A DNA stretch of 48,973 nt. Origin: Caldisericia bacterium (GTDB lineage: Bacteria > Caldisericota > Caldisericia > UBA6126). Under the pieces are notes generated by a model, which was given only the letters and a program-made list of their open reading frames with translations, made no database searches and was not told where the DNA came from. Below, one piece after another: positions 1-10,265 of this stretch (position 1 is its first letter; every line of letters starts with the position of its first letter). The stretch covers positions 1-48,973 of the forward strand of contig JAQVSG010000008.1 of NCBI GenBank assembly GCA_028700655.1, read 5' to 3'. Position numbers and translations under genes: made by a program.

Positions 1-1202
1 TATTCAATGATCTTGGTAACAACCCCTGCTCCTACAGTACGGCCACCTTCACGGATAGCAAATCGGAGTCCATCATCGATGGCTACAGGGTAAATAAGTT
101 CTACATTCATTTCAATGTTGTCACCAGGCATTGCCATTTCGACGCCTTCAGGGAGAGTAATCGCACCTGTAACGTCCGTGGTACGAATGAAAAATTGAGG
201 ACGATAGCCACTAATGAAAGCTTTGTGGCGACCGCCTTCTTCTTTGGAAAGAATATACACTTTGGCTTGGAATTTGGTGTGGGGATGAATGGTGCCGGGT
301 TTGTTAATGACTTGTCCGCGAGACACTTCGTTTTTGTCCACGCCTCGGAGGAGCAATCCAACGTTATCGCCAGCTTCCCCATAGTCTAGAATTTTACGGA
401 ACATTTCCACACCGGTCACAACGGTTTTCTTCCGTTCGGTGGAAAGACCCAAAATTTCCATTTCTTCGCCAGTTCGAATTTGACCGCGTTCGATACGGCC
501 GGTTACAACAGTGCCTCGTCCGGTAATGGAGAAGACGTCTTCGATGGGCATTAAGAAGGGTTTATCAATGGGACGTTCGGGAAGAAGAATGTAGGTATCA
601 ACAGCGTCCATCAATTTCCATATGGCACCCGACCATTTGCCTTCGGGGGAAGTATCGTCGTCTTCGAGGGCTTTGAGAGCAGAGCCTGGAATTACGGGTA
701 CTTCGTCGCCAGGGAATTCGTACATTTTTAAGAGGTCTCGAACTTCTTCTTCGACCAATTCAATCAATTCGGGATCGTCTACTTGGTCGACTTTGTTGAG
801 GAAGATGACCAAACGAGGAACATTGACTTGGCGAGCCAAGAGTAAATGTTCTCGAGTTTGGGGCATGGGACCATCGGCGGCGGATACAACAAGAATGGCA
901 CCGTCCATTTGGGCGGCTCCGGTAATCATGTTTTTAATGTAGTCGGCGTGACCAGGGCAATCGATATGGGCGTAGTGACGATTGAGGGTTTCGTACTCGG
1001 CATGGTGGACATTGATAGTAACGCCACGAGCTTTTTCTTCAGGGGCATTGTCAATTTCATCGTACTTTTTAGCAACGGTATTGCCTTGGGTCGCTAGAAC
1101 TTTGGTAATGGCAGCGGTCAAAGTAGTTTTACCATGGTCAATATGTCCAATAGTACCTACATTGACATGCGGTTTTGTTCGTTCAAATTTTTCTTTAGCC
1201 AT
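1..1202 (-). CDS. tuf: Elongation factor Tu (last base of the stop codon lies outside the window)
   Basis: EF-Tu is the GTPase that brings aminoacyl-tRNA to the ribosomal A site. The reading frame from ATG 1202 gives 400 residues and then TA at the window edge, so only the final stop base is missing. G1 (GHVDHGKT) is at residues 19-26, G3 (DCPGH, with catalytic His85) at 81-85, and G4 (NKVD) at 136-139. The C-terminus ends in VVTKIIE, as in many EF-Tu proteins. An AGGAGG ribosome site lies 5 bases before the ATG, inside the end of fusA, and the two genes overlap by 8 bases (1195-1202). This is the usual rpsL-rpsG-fusA-tuf order. By eye the gene is richer in G+C than its neighbours, which fits strong codon selection on a highly expressed gene. 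Confidence 0.98.
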   Translation of the reverse strand, partial: MAKEKFERTKPHVNVGTIGHIDHGKTTLTAAITKVLATQGNTVAKKYDEIDNAPEEKARGVTINVHHAEYETLNRHYAHIDCPGHADYIKNMITGAAQMDGAILVVSAADGPMPQTREHLLLARQVNVPRLVIFLNKVDQVDDPELIELVEEEVRDLLKMYEFPGDEVPVIPGSALKALEDDDTSPEGKWSGAIWKLMDAVDTYILLPERPIDKPFLMPIEDVFSITGRGTVVTGRIERGQIRTGEEMEILGLSTERKKTVVTGVEMFRKILDYGEAGDNVGLLLRGVDKNEVSRGQVINKPGTIHPHTKFQAKVYILSKEEGGRHKAFISGYRPQFFIRTTDVTGAITLPEGVEMAMPGDNIEMNVELIYPVAIDDGLRFAIREGGRTVGAGVVTKIIE

Positions 1203-3288
1203 TTGTTCCTCCTGTAATGACGGCTAATTGAGATTCTGGAACAACTTCGTATTTGAAGAATTCCATTGTATAACTGCCTCGTCCTTGAGTGATTGAGCGT
1301 AGATCGGTAACAAAGCCAAACATACTCTTAAGAGGAACCTCTGCAGAGACTATCTGAGTTTGACCTACAGACTCAATCTTTCCAACTTTACCTCTTCGTG
1401 AACTAATTAAAGAGATAGAGTCACCTAAATAGCTTTCAGGAACCACAATACTTACTTTCATAATGGGTTCTAAAAGCTTTGCGGAAGCCTTTTTTAATGC
1501 ATCGTGAAAGGCTTTTGAGCCGGCTGTTCGGAATGCCATTTCGGAAGAATCGACAGGGTGGTAAGAACCATCCACTATGCGAACTCCTACATTGACAACT
1601 TCGTAACCAGCAACAGGACCATTTTCCAAGGCATATTTTATGCCTGTTTGAATAGCAGGAATGTATTCTTTTGGAATCACGCCTTGTTTAATATGGTCTT
1701 CAAAAATGAAACGTTCTCCGGTTGTAATAGGGAAAACTTCACAAACTACATGAGCATATTGCCCATGTCCGCCGGTTTGTTTAACATGTTTAGCCTCACC
1801 CCTAGCTTCATGTTCAATGGTTTCTTTGTAGGCAACCCGGGGACTACCCGTATTCACTTTCACACCAAATTCTCTGAATAAGCGGTCTACAATTACTTCC
1901 AGGTGCAACTCTCCCATACCTGAAATAACGGTGGATTCGGTTTCTTCATCCAAAGAATATTTGAAAGTGGGGTCCTCTAATTGAAACTTGCCAAGGCCCT
2001 TCACAAGCTTATCTTGATCTTGTTTCGTTTGAGGTTCCACAAGAACAGAAACAACGGGTTCTGGGAAGTTTATCTCCTCAAGTGAGATTGGGTGATCCTC
2101 GTCACAGATCGTATCCCCCGTATAACTCTGTTTGAAGCCTACAATTCCGGCAATATCGCCAGCTTTAATCTGGTCGACATCTTCTCTTTGGTTCGAATGC
2201 AATCGAACAATACGCGACACTCTTTCTTTACGTCCTTTGCTTGTATTATAGACGTAAGAGCCTGCTTTTAAAACACCGGAATAGACGCGCGTAAAGGCCA
2301 AAGATCCTATGTAAGGATCTGTGGCAAGCTTAAAAACCAAAGCAGACAATGGTTCTTCATCTTTTGGATAGCGAATCTCTTCTTCTTCCGTTTTTGGATT
2401 TTTTCCCTTTACGGGATCAATGTTTAGAGGTGAAGGTAAATAACGTACAATCCCGTCTAGTAAGGGTTGAATACATTTATTTCTATAGGATGTTCCACAA
2501 AACACAGGGAAAAATATATTTTCAATACATCCCTTGGAGATTGCTTTTATAATTTCTTCTTCTGTAAGTTCTTGTCCATCCAGATATTTTTCCATTAATG
2601 CATCGTCAATTTCTGCTACGGATTCGACTAAAGAATGACGATACAATTGGGCTTCTTCTTTTAATTCTTCAGGAATTTCTTCAATGGAATAGTCACCTGA
2701 AGTAGTATCGTTATAAATGTATGCTTTCATGCTAATAAGATCAATGGATCCTTGAAAGGATTCTTCAGCACCAATCGGAAGTTGCACTAAAATGGGATTG
2801 GCTCCTAGTTTTTCTTTAATATCCTGAACCACTTTATGATAATCTGACCCAACACGATCCATTTTGTTGATATAAATAATGCGAGGTACGCGATATTTGT
2901 CAGCTTGATACCACACTGTTTCAGATTGAGGTTGAACGCCTCCAACACTACAAAATACTACAACAGCACCATCTAACACACGTAATGAACGCTCTACTTC
3001 AACTGTAAAGTCAACGTGTCCAGGAGTGTCAATAAGGTTGATTGTATGATCTTTCCAGCTGCATGAAATAACAGCAGAGGTAATTGTAATGCCACGTTCT
3101 TTTTCTTGTACCATCCAATCGGTAGTTGTATTGCCATCATCAACATTTCCAATACGATGGATGGTCCCGGTATAAAAGAGAATTCTCTCGGTTGTAGTTG
3201 TTTTACCGGCATCAATATGGGCAACAATACCGATGTTTCGTAACATTTCTATATTCATAGAGTCGCTTTTTGTTGGGTTATTACTCAT
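1195..3288 (-). CDS. fusA: Elongation factor G
   Basis: EF-G is the GTPase that drives tRNA-mRNA translocation and, with RRF, ribosome recycling. The 697-residue protein has normal length. G1 (AHIDAGKT) is at residues 23-30, switch I contains [10 protein letters not shown]3 is DTPGHVDF and G4 is NKMDR. The domain IV motif [13 protein letters not shown] is present. It lies 12 bases after rpsG and overlaps tuf. The proposed start at 3288 has no clear ribosome site, so an internal ATG ten codons later is possible; the length before the NIGIVAHID motif favours the first. This is the canonical EF-G. A more divergent paralogue is encoded at 8196-10265. Confidence 0.97.
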   Translation of the reverse strand: MSNNPTKSDSMNIEMLRNIGIVAHIDAGKTTTTERILFYTGTIHRIGNVDDGNTTTDWMVQEKERGITITSAVISCSWKDHTINLIDTPGHVDFTVEVERSLRVLDGAVVVFCSVGGVQPQSETVWYQADKYRVPRIIYINKMDRVGSDYHKVVQDIKEKLGANPILVQLPIGAEESFQGSIDLISMKAYIYNDTTSGDYSIEEIPEELKEEAQLYRHSLVESVAEIDDALMEKYLDGQELTEEEIIKAISKGCIENIFFPVFCGTSYRNKCIQPLLDGIVRYLPSPLNIDPVKGKNPKTEEEEIRYPKDEEPLSALVFKLATDPYIGSLAFTRVYSGVLKAGSYVYNTSKGRKERVSRIVRLHSNQREDVDQIKAGDIAGIVGFKQSYTGDTICDEDHPISLEEINFPEPVVSVLVEPQTKQDQDKLVKGLGKFQLEDPTFKYSLDEETESTVISGMGELHLEVIVDRLFREFGVKVNTGSPRVAYKETIEHEARGEAKHVKQTGGHGQYAHVVCEVFPITTGERFIFEDHIKQGVIPKEYIPAIQTGIKYALENGPVAGYEVVNVGVRIVDGSYHPVDSSEMAFRTAGSKAFHDALKKASAKLLEPIMKVSIVVPESYLGDSISLISSRRGKVGKIESVGQTQIVSAEVPLKSMFGFVTDLRSITQGRGSYTMEFFKYEVVPESQLAVITGGTNG

Positions 3289-3300
3289 ATAATCACGTGT

Positions 3301-3768
3301 TTACTTAAAATGTGAGAAAGCCTTGTTGGCTTCAGCCATTCGGTGCATGTCTTCGCGTTTTTTGTAAGCACCACCTGTTTTGCGGATGGCATCTACAAAT
3401 TCTGAGGATAACTTACGCACCATTGGAGCGCCTTTCTTTTTTCTACTTGTCATAACAATCCATCGGATAGCCAATGTTATTCCTTTATCATGATCGACTT
3501 CTGTAGGAATCTGATAAGTAGCTCCTCCGATTCTTTTTGGTGTTACTTCTACTAACGGACGAACCGTTTCTGTAGCTGCTTCCAACACTTCAACAGGCTT
3601 CATTTTCAATGAGTTTGAAGCATCGTCAAGGGCTTTGTAAAGAATATTCAAAGCTCGTTCTTTTTTCCCATGTAACATTAGTTTTCCTACGTATCTGCTA
3701 AGAAGAACACTATTATACTTAGCATCTGGTGCAGGGGGTTTTCTTGGTGGCAATTTAGCTCTTGGCAT
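3301..3768 (-). CDS. rpsG: 30S ribosomal protein S7
   Basis: S7 is a primary 16S rRNA binding protein that nucleates the 30S head and lines the E site. The 155-residue sequence has the family length. It shows the typical N-terminus (MPRAKLPPRKP), the VEVTPKRIGGATYQIPTEV segment, and the RKKGAPM and HRMAEANKAFSHF blocks towards the C-terminus. A GGGAG ribosome site precedes the ATG. It sits 17 bases after rpsL and 12 bases before fusA, in the conserved str operon order. Confidence 0.97.
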   Translation of the reverse strand: MPRAKLPPRKPPAPDAKYNSVLLSRYVGKLMLHGKKERALNILYKALDDASNSLKMKPVEVLEAATETVRPLVEVTPKRIGGATYQIPTEVDHDKGITLAIRWIVMTSRKKKGAPMVRKLSSEFVDAIRKTGGAYKKREDMHRMAEANKAFSHFK

Positions 3769-3785
3769 ATGTATTTTCTCCCTTT

Positions 3786-4160
3786 CTAACCTTTGGGTCT
3801 ACGAGTACCGTATTTAGAACGGCTTCTCTTTCGATCGGCTGTTCCTTCGGTATCCAATACACCACGGACAATATGGTAACGAACACCGGGTAAATCTTTT
3901 ACACGGCCTCCACGAATAAGAACTACCGAGTGTTCTTGTAAATTGTGACCAATACCCGGGATATAGGCAATTACTTCATATCCGTTGGTTAATCTTACTT
4001 TGGCGACTTTTCGCAAAGCAGAGTTCGGCTTTTTTGGTGTCATTGTACGAACAATTGTACAAACACCACGTCTCTGAGGGCAACCCTCTAGAGCTCTCGT
4101 TTTCGATTTTTTCTTTACAATTTTTCTGGGTTTTCTCACCAGCTGATTAATTGTTGGCAT
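3786..4160 (-). CDS. rpsL: 30S ribosomal protein S12
   Basis: S12 forms part of the decoding centre of the 30S subunit. The 124 residues contain the invariant [17 protein letters not shown] and [17 protein letters not shown] blocks. The two lysines whose substitution gives streptomycin resistance (in PKKPNS and RVKDLPG) are both present, so the sequence is of the sensitive type. The aspartate next to the second lysine, which RimO methylthiolates in some bacteria, is also present. An AGGTGAG ribosome site lies 5 bases upstream, and a good promoter of its own lies in the gap after rpoC. This is the first gene of the rpsL-rpsG-fusA-tuf unit. Confidence 0.97.
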   Translation of the reverse strand: MPTINQLVRKPRKIVKKKSKTRALEGCPQRRGVCTIVRTMTPKKPNSALRKVAKVRLTNGYEVIAYIPGIGHNLQEHSVVLIRGGRVKDLPGVRYHIVRGVLDTEGTADRKRSRSKYGTRRPKG

Positions 4161-4232
4161 AACTCACCTCTAAACATATAAATAAAATCATAGCAATACA
4201 TCATTTCACAAAACATTACAAACCAAAATACG

Positions 4233-4260
4233 ATTTTATCAAATACTGACACTAAGTCAA
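4233..4260 (-). promoter_or_regulatory. Promoter for rpsL-rpsG-fusA-tuf
   Basis: On the minus strand TTGACT (plus positions 4255-4260) is followed by a 16-bp spacer and TAAAAT (4233-4238). Each hexamer matches the housekeeping consensus at 5 of 6 positions. The -10 box ends about 70 bases before the rpsL ATG, leaving an AT-rich leader. The gap 4161-4300 contains no hairpin that would terminate rpoC transcription, so this promoter probably adds to read-through from rpoB-rpoC. Confidence 0.65.
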
Positions 4261-4300
4261 CAAATCAATTCAAGATAGTTTCGTATTTTTTTTAGTCCTC

Positions 4301-7300
4301 TTATTCTTCGTCTGTCGGTTCTACTATTAAATCTATACCTTCTGATAGATCCTCTAAACTATCGAAACCTTCATCCATGCGTTTCGAATCATTTATCTCT
4401 TTCAATTCTTTATCGGTTTCTTTTACAATGTTTATTTCGGATTTTCGGGGGACAAACAAGTCTTCATTGTGTATACTCAGTTTTCTTCGGTAATACCTAA
4501 GTCCTGTTCCCGCTGGAATAGGATGGCCTACGATAACGGCTTCTTTCATACCGTCAAGATAATCTCTCTTTTCACGAATCGCAGCTTCCGCCAGAATTTT
4601 AGGGGTTTCTTGAAAAGAAGCAGCTGACAAAAAGCTTTCGCTTATCGAAGCAGCTTTTGTCAATCGAAGAAGTTGCAATTCTGAAGTCATCTCTTTTTTC
4701 CCTTGACTCTTCAGCCAACGGTTTGTTTCTTCCACTTGATTTCTATCCACACGATCACCCGGTAGATAGTCACTTTCGCCGGGATCTTTCACTATAACTC
4801 TTCGCATCAACTGCTTTACAATGATTTCAACGTGTTTATCGTTAATATCAACACCTTGGCTTTTATACACTTTTTGGATTTCTTGAATTAAATACTGCTC
4901 AGTCGACATTCTACCTCGAGTTTTTAACAAAATGTGAGGGTTTAGGGAGCCACGTGTTAACTGATCTCCAATTTCTACTTTGTCGCCATCTTTCACTAAA
5001 ATCCCACTTTCGTATCGTATATCATACGTTTTTGGGGAAGACGGAGAATCGCTCTCAATAGATATGGTTAAATGCTTTTGCTCGTGTTTAATGTGAATGG
5101 TTCCAGATTCTTCCGTTATAACAGCCTCACCGCGGGGTTTACGAGCTTCAAATATTTCTTCTACCCTGGGTAAACCTTGCGTAATGTCATCTCCTGCAGC
5201 TCCACCTTGGTGGAAAGTACGCAACGTTAACTGAGTACCTGGTTCACCGATTGATTGAGCAGCAATTACACCCACAGCTTCTCCTGCAAGAACATCTCTA
5301 CCGGTCGAAAGATCCAACCCATAACATTTAGCACATACACCGTTCTCTGCTAAGCAGGTGAGGGGAGATCGTAATCGTACAGATAAAATATTGGCTTTAT
5401 CGATCTGATCTGCAATCTCTTCTGTGATTAGATCATTTCGCTTTACAAAGATCTGTTTTCCTTTTCCAACATCTTCCGCTGCATATCGACCAATGATCCT
5501 TTCTCGTAAAGGTTCAATTACATTGTCATCACTGATAATGGACTCAACTTGAATACCTTCCACTTTTTGAAGGACTTTCACTTCCTCGATGCCTAATGAT
5601 TCAATTTCCATCGCAGATTCAAAGTCGATGTAATCACCTTTCTGGAGAAAAACTGCTTCTGTTTTAGGATTCACTATATCTTGGTCAGCATACAGGCCAA
5701 CAATTTGGGGAGAAATCCTCCGTATTGTCTTTCCGGCAGCAACTTTTGCAATTTTCGTGGTGTGTTCGCAGTCATTTTCTCGGATTATCACAGAATGAGC
5801 TACATCAACAAGACGTCTGGTTAAATATCCCGAATCGGATGTTTTTAATGCCGTATCAGCTTGGCCTTTTCTAGCACCATGAGTAGAAATGAAATATTCA
5901 ATAACAGTTAATCCAGATCGGAGGTTGTTTTTGATTGGGTATTCAATGGTTTTTCCTGTAGGATCTTGCATCAATCCTCGTATACCAACCATCTGTGATA
6001 CTTGGGAAGGATTTCCACGAGCTCCTGACGAAGCCATCATATGAATGGGATTCGTTCGAAAGAAGTTCTTAAATGCTCCATTACGGATATCCGAAGTACA
6101 TTCATTCCAATTGTCAATAATCTTTTTATGTCTCTCAGAATCTGATATTAATCCATTTTCATAGGCTTCTTTTAATTGAATTTCTTTAGATTCTGCTTGG
6201 TGAATACGATCTTGGAGGTTCGGAGATTCAACCATATCATCAATGCCTACGGTAATTCCTGTAATGGTGGAATAAATGAATCCGAGTTGTTTAATTTTTT
6301 CTAAGAACTCTACTGTAACTTCTTCTCCAAATTGATGATAAAAATTGGTAATAATCTTCTTCAGTTTTTTGGATGTAAGGGCTTCATTAATAAAAGCCAA
6401 CTCTGAAGGATCGTGTTGAAAGGCAATAAGAAGTTTGCGTAAATGAATGTTAAAAACAACTCTTCCTACAGTCGTTTGTATCATTTCACCGTCCACCAAA
6501 ACACGAACTCGGTCATGAATCTCAACTTTTTTGTAATCAAGAGCAATTTGGGCTTCTTCTAAAGAATGAAAGACATAATCTTTGTCATGCTTTTTGTAAC
6601 GAGAATCTTCCAAATCAAGTGTTAAATAGAAGGATCCCAATACAACGTCATGAATGGGGGCCATATTTGGCAATCCACTGGCAGGAGACATTAGGTTTCT
6701 ACTCGACATCATAAGGGTTTCTGTTTCCACAATAGCAGGAATGGATAAGGGCACATGCACAGCCATTTGATCACCGTCAAAGTCAGCATTGAAAGGAGGA
6801 CACACTAAAGGTGGTATTTGGATAGCTTTCCCTTCACATATAGTCACTTTGAAACCTTCAACGCCTAATCTATGGAGTGTAGGAGCACGGTTTAACAAAA
6901 CGGGATGACCTTTTATGACTTCCCCTAAAACACCCCAAACAACAGGATCAAATTTTTCAATTTTTAACTTGGCGGAGCGTAAACTTTGAGCCAACCCTTT
7001 TTTTGTCAATCTTTCCATGACAAACGGTTTAAATAGTTCCAAAACCATTTCTTTAGGAAGACCGCATTCGTTTAACTTTAACTCAGGATTTACGACAATA
7101 ACAGAACGACCTGAAAAATCGACACGTTTTCCGAGCAAGTTTTGTCGAAAACGTCCTTCTTTGCCCTTTAAAATATCGGATAAAGAACGTAGAGGTCGAT
7201 TGCCTGTTCCTAGTACAGGTCTACTTCGTTTACTATTGTCCATTAATGCATCAACTGCCTCTTGAAGCATACGTTTCTCATTCTGAATCATAATGTCGGG

Positions 7301-8158
7301 AGCACTTACGTCCAAAAGCTTGGCCAGTCTACTATTACGGTTAATAACACGCTGATACAATGTGTTTAAGTCTGACGTAGCGAAACGTCCTCCATCCAGT
7401 TGTAACAAAGGACGTAAATCAGGAGGAATAATGGGAATAACAGACATAATCATATCACTGGGTTTTCGATCTGTAGATAAAAAAGCTCCCACTGCATTCA
7501 AACGTTTGACCAATTTTATTTTCTTCTGCTGAGATGTGGTATCCATTTGATCTTGAAGCTCTTTTTTTAGAGACTCTAGATCAATTTCATCCAAGAGGAT
7601 TTTGATGGATTCTGCCCCTTTTCCTGCTTGGAACTTATGTCCTTCTTCAATCGTTTTATGATAGTCTTCATCGCGAATAACTTGGCATTTTTTAAAATCT
7701 GTATCACCAGGATCAATAACAATGTATTTAACAAAATAGACAACTTCTTGAAGAGCTTTGGATGTCATGTTTAAAAGTAAAGATACAAAGGGAACTGTCT
7801 TTAAATACCATATATGAATAATGGGGGCAGCTAAAGAAATATGTCCCATACGTTCTCTTCGTACTGTAGAACGCGTTACTTCAACTCCGCAACGATCACA
7901 TATAACGCCTTCATATCGTTTCCCTTTATACTTTCCACATCGGCACTCATAATCCTTGAAAGGACCGAATATTTTTTCACAGAACAACCCATCTGGTTCG
8001 GGTTTGAAATTTCGATAACTAATAGTTTCAGATTTCCTGACCTCACCAAAGCTCCAGCTCAATATCTCGTCGGCACCTGCTAAATGAATTGAAATGGCTT
8101 CGTAATCCGTAACAGACGGTTTTTTTTGTAAGTTATCTCGTGTTGGCTTGTTATTCAA
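4301..8158 (-). CDS. rpoC: DNA-directed RNA polymerase subunit beta-prime
   Basis: Beta-prime is the catalytic RNA polymerase subunit that, with RpoB, forms the active site. The 1285-residue protein has the N-terminal zinc ribbon (CRCGKYKG...CDRCG) around residues 70-90. The metal-binding NADFDGD loop is near residues 455-461. The second zinc site ends in CLAENGVCAKCYG, and the trigger-loop region contains GEPGTQLTLRTFH. The C-terminus is a strongly acidic tail. The start is TTG at 8158, preceded 8 bases away by AAGGGGG; no better ATG exists near the conserved N-terminus. It follows the EF-G paralogue by 37 bases rather than following rpoB directly. Confidence 0.97.
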   Translation of the reverse strand: MNNKPTRDNLQKKPSVTDYEAISIHLAGADEILSWSFGEVRKSETISYRNFKPEPDGLFCEKIFGPFKDYECRCGKYKGKRYEGVICDRCGVEVTRSTVRRERMGHISLAAPIIHIWYLKTVPFVSLLLNMTSKALQEVVYFVKYIVIDPGDTDFKKCQVIRDEDYHKTIEEGHKFQAGKGAESIKILLDEIDLESLKKELQDQMDTTSQQKKIKLVKRLNAVGAFLSTDRKPSDMIMSVIPIIPPDLRPLLQLDGGRFATSDLNTLYQRVINRNSRLAKLLDVSAPDIMIQNEKRMLQEAVDALMDNSKRSRPVLGTGNRPLRSLSDILKGKEGRFRQNLLGKRVDFSGRSVIVVNPELKLNECGLPKEMVLELFKPFVMERLTKKGLAQSLRSAKLKIEKFDPVVWGVLGEVIKGHPVLLNRAPTLHRLGVEGFKVTICEGKAIQIPPLVCPPFNADFDGDQMAVHVPLSIPAIVETETLMMSSRNLMSPASGLPNMAPIHDVVLGSFYLTLDLEDSRYKKHDKDYVFHSLEEAQIALDYKKVEIHDRVRVLVDGEMIQTTVGRVVFNIHLRKLLIAFQHDPSELAFINEALTSKKLKKIITNFYHQFGEEVTVEFLEKIKQLGFIYSTITGITVGIDDMVESPNLQDRIHQAESKEIQLKEAYENGLISDSERHKKIIDNWNECTSDIRNGAFKNFFRTNPIHMMASSGARGNPSQVSQMVGIRGLMQDPTGKTIEYPIKNNLRSGLTVIEYFISTHGARKGQADTALKTSDSGYLTRRLVDVAHSVIIRENDCEHTTKIAKVAAGKTIRRISPQIVGLYADQDIVNPKTEAVFLQKGDYIDFESAMEIESLGIEEVKVLQKVEGIQVESIISDDNVIEPLRERIIGRYAAEDVGKGKQIFVKRNDLITEEIADQIDKANILSVRLRSPLTCLAENGVCAKCYGLDLSTGRDVLAGEAVGVIAAQSIGEPGTQLTLRTFHQGGAAGDDITQGLPRVEEIFEARKPRGEAVITEESGTIHIKHEQKHLTISIESDSPSSPKTYDIRYESGILVKDGDKVEIGDQLTRGSLNPHILLKTRGRMSTEQYLIQEIQKVYKSQGVDINDKHVEIIVKQLMRRVIVKDPGESDYLPGDRVDRNQVEETNRWLKSQGKKEMTSELQLLRLTKAASISESFLSAASFQETPKILAEAAIREKRDYLDGMKEAVIVGHPIPAGTGLRYYRRKLSIHNEDLFVPRKSEINIVKETDKELKEINDSKRMDEGFDSLEDLSEGIDLIVEPTDEE

Positions 8159-8195
8159 AACGAGAACCCCCTTTGCATATACTTTTGTACATTGC

Positions 8196-10265
8196 TTAAG
8201 AAGCTTCTTCTTCTTTTGCTTCTTCGATCACTTTTTGAACAGTTTTTGGTGGTGCTTCTTCATAATGTGAAAATTCCATTTCATAAAACCCTCTAGCACC
8301 TGATACAGACTTTATGGTTGTAATATAGTTCCCCAATTCACCGAGGGGAGCTTGTGCTTCAATGATTTGCCACCCCTTCTGGTCGTCAACTTTCATGCTC
8401 ATAATTCGCCCGCGACGCGTATTCAAATCATCGATAACCGATCCCATTGAATCCTCGGGAACATGTACTCGTAAATCCATGATTGGTTCTAACAATATGG
8501 ACTCCCCTTGATCAAGTGCTTTTTTAAGAGCAATGGATCCAGCCATTTTAAAAGCTTGCTCAGAGGAGTCTACGGGATGATACGAACCATCATAAACGGT
8601 CACTTTTAAATCCACTACTGGATATCCAGCAAGAAGTCCATGTTGCATTGCTTCAAGAACTCCTTTTTCTACGGCAGGAACATATGTTTTTGGTATCGCT
8701 CCGCCAAAAATTTTATTTTCAAATTCGAAATATTCACCGCGTTTTGAGGGTTGGACTTCCAACCAACAATGTCCAAACTGACCATGTCCACCCGATTGTT
8801 TCTTATGTTTTCCTTCTACTTTAATGGGCTTCCGAATGGTTTCTTTATAGGCTATTTTGGGTTGTTCCAAAAGGAAAGAAACACCAAACTTTCGTTTTGC
8901 TTTTTCGATGGTCACTTGCAAATGGTTATCTCCCATGCCTCTGATGATGATTTCTCCTGTATCGTGGTCCCGTTCAATAAGGATGCTAATATCATCTTCT
9001 TGCATCTTGGGGAGAACAGCTCCAAGTTTATCTTCATCCGATTTTTTTTCGGCTTTTATAGACATCCGGGCATTGGGAATGGGAAGCTTGATCCAGGGAA
9101 CTGTAACCATTTGATCAGACTGAGCAAGAGTATGACCAGTTTTTGTTAAATTCAGCTTTGTAATAGCACCGATATCTCCTGCTGGAATATGATCTATAGG
9201 TACTTCTTTTTTCCCAATAAAAGTGGCAATTTGTCCAATCTTATCACTTTTTTCTTCAGCTGTATTGAATATCTTGGAGTCCGCATTCAGATCTCCAGAA
9301 AATACTTTAACCAATGATATTCTTCCAACATACGGATCTGTCATAGTTTTAAAAACTAGAGCAGCCAAAGGTCCATTTTTATCTACGGGAAGATCTGTTT
9401 TACTTCCATCTTCCTTGATGGCAGTAACACTGCCTTTATCTTCAGGGCTAGGCATGTACGTAGAAACAAATTGTAGTAGATCATCTGTTCCTTGACTTTC
9501 GGTGGCAGCTGTAAAAAGAATAGGGAAAATCAAACGTTTTTGAAATGACTTTTTTAGACAAGACAAAAATTCAGTCTGAGAAATTTCTTCTCCCCCTAAA
9601 TATTTTTCAACGATTGCATCATCAACTTCAATAACAGATTCTGTTAAAGCATCATGATAATCATCGATAGTAGAGAGAATGTCTTCAGGAATAGCAGCCT
9701 CCTTCCCATCTTTCGTTTTGTATTTTTTATGGACAATATCTGCCACGCCTTGTAATTCATCATTTTTGATATAAGGGAAAAAAATGGGATGACATTTTTC
9801 GGAGAACTTTTGCTGAATGGACTGTATAGTTTCAACAATATTGACATTCTCGCGGTCCATCTTATTAACAACAAAAGCAGTTGGCAAATTGTGAGCTTCA
9901 GCATAATAAAAGGTTTTTTCTGTCCCTGCTTGGGGGCCTGATACAACATCCATTACTATCAATGCGGAATCAGCTGCAATCATGGCAGATTTTACCTCAC
10001 CGACAAAATCAAAATAACCCGGGGAATCAAGAAGATTGATTTTTAAACCATCATATTCAATAGGGATCAGAGACAAGCTGACAGATATCTGACGCTTTGT
10101 TTCTTCGGGTTCAAAATCTGAAACAGTATTGCCATCCTGAATTTTTCCTAATCGATCTGTCACTTTGGTTTTGTAAGCAAAGGCTTCAACAAGGGATGTT
10201 TTACCCACACCTCCATGACCTGCTAGTACTACATTGCGGATGTTTTTTGCATCATACAGCTTCAT
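8196..10265 (-). CDS. Elongation factor G-like GTPase (EF-G2 type) between rpoB and rpoC
   Basis: This 689-residue protein has the full EF-G layout: GTPase domain, domains II-V, and a domain IV motif [16 protein letters not shown]. It belongs to the divergent EF-G2 branch. Its P-loop is GHGGVGKTS (residues 16-24) rather than AHIDAGKT, G3 is DSPGYFDF, and G4 is NKMD. In switch I the ERGITIT motif of EF-G is replaced by KRQISVS, so the canonical threonine is absent. Some EF-G2 proteins are thought to act in only part of the EF-G cycle; the role here is not known. An AAGGAGG site lies 7 bases before the ATG within rpoB, and the start overlaps the rpoB stop as ATGA (10262-10265), implying translational coupling. 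The canonical fusA is 5 kb downstream. Confidence 0.9.
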   Translation of the reverse strand: MKLYDAKNIRNVVLAGHGGVGKTSLVEAFAYKTKVTDRLGKIQDGNTVSDFEPEETKRQISVSLSLIPIEYDGLKINLLDSPGYFDFVGEVKSAMIAADSALIVMDVVSGPQAGTEKTFYYAEAHNLPTAFVVNKMDRENVNIVETIQSIQQKFSEKCHPIFFPYIKNDELQGVADIVHKKYKTKDGKEAAIPEDILSTIDDYHDALTESVIEVDDAIVEKYLGGEEISQTEFLSCLKKSFQKRLIFPILFTAATESQGTDDLLQFVSTYMPSPEDKGSVTAIKEDGSKTDLPVDKNGPLAALVFKTMTDPYVGRISLVKVFSGDLNADSKIFNTAEEKSDKIGQIATFIGKKEVPIDHIPAGDIGAITKLNLTKTGHTLAQSDQMVTVPWIKLPIPNARMSIKAEKKSDEDKLGAVLPKMQEDDISILIERDHDTGEIIIRGMGDNHLQVTIEKAKRKFGVSFLLEQPKIAYKETIRKPIKVEGKHKKQSGGHGQFGHCWLEVQPSKRGEYFEFENKIFGGAIPKTYVPAVEKGVLEAMQHGLLAGYPVVDLKVTVYDGSYHPVDSSEQAFKMAGSIALKKALDQGESILLEPIMDLRVHVPEDSMGSVIDDLNTRRGRIMSMKVDDQKGWQIIEAQAPLGELGNYITTIKSVSGARGFYEMEFSHYEEAPPKTVQKVIEEAKEEEAS

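Noticed and set aside
8751-9149. Open frame of 132 codons antisense to the EF-G paralogue
   Set aside because: The opposite strand encodes a conserved GTPase throughout; this is a shadow frame.
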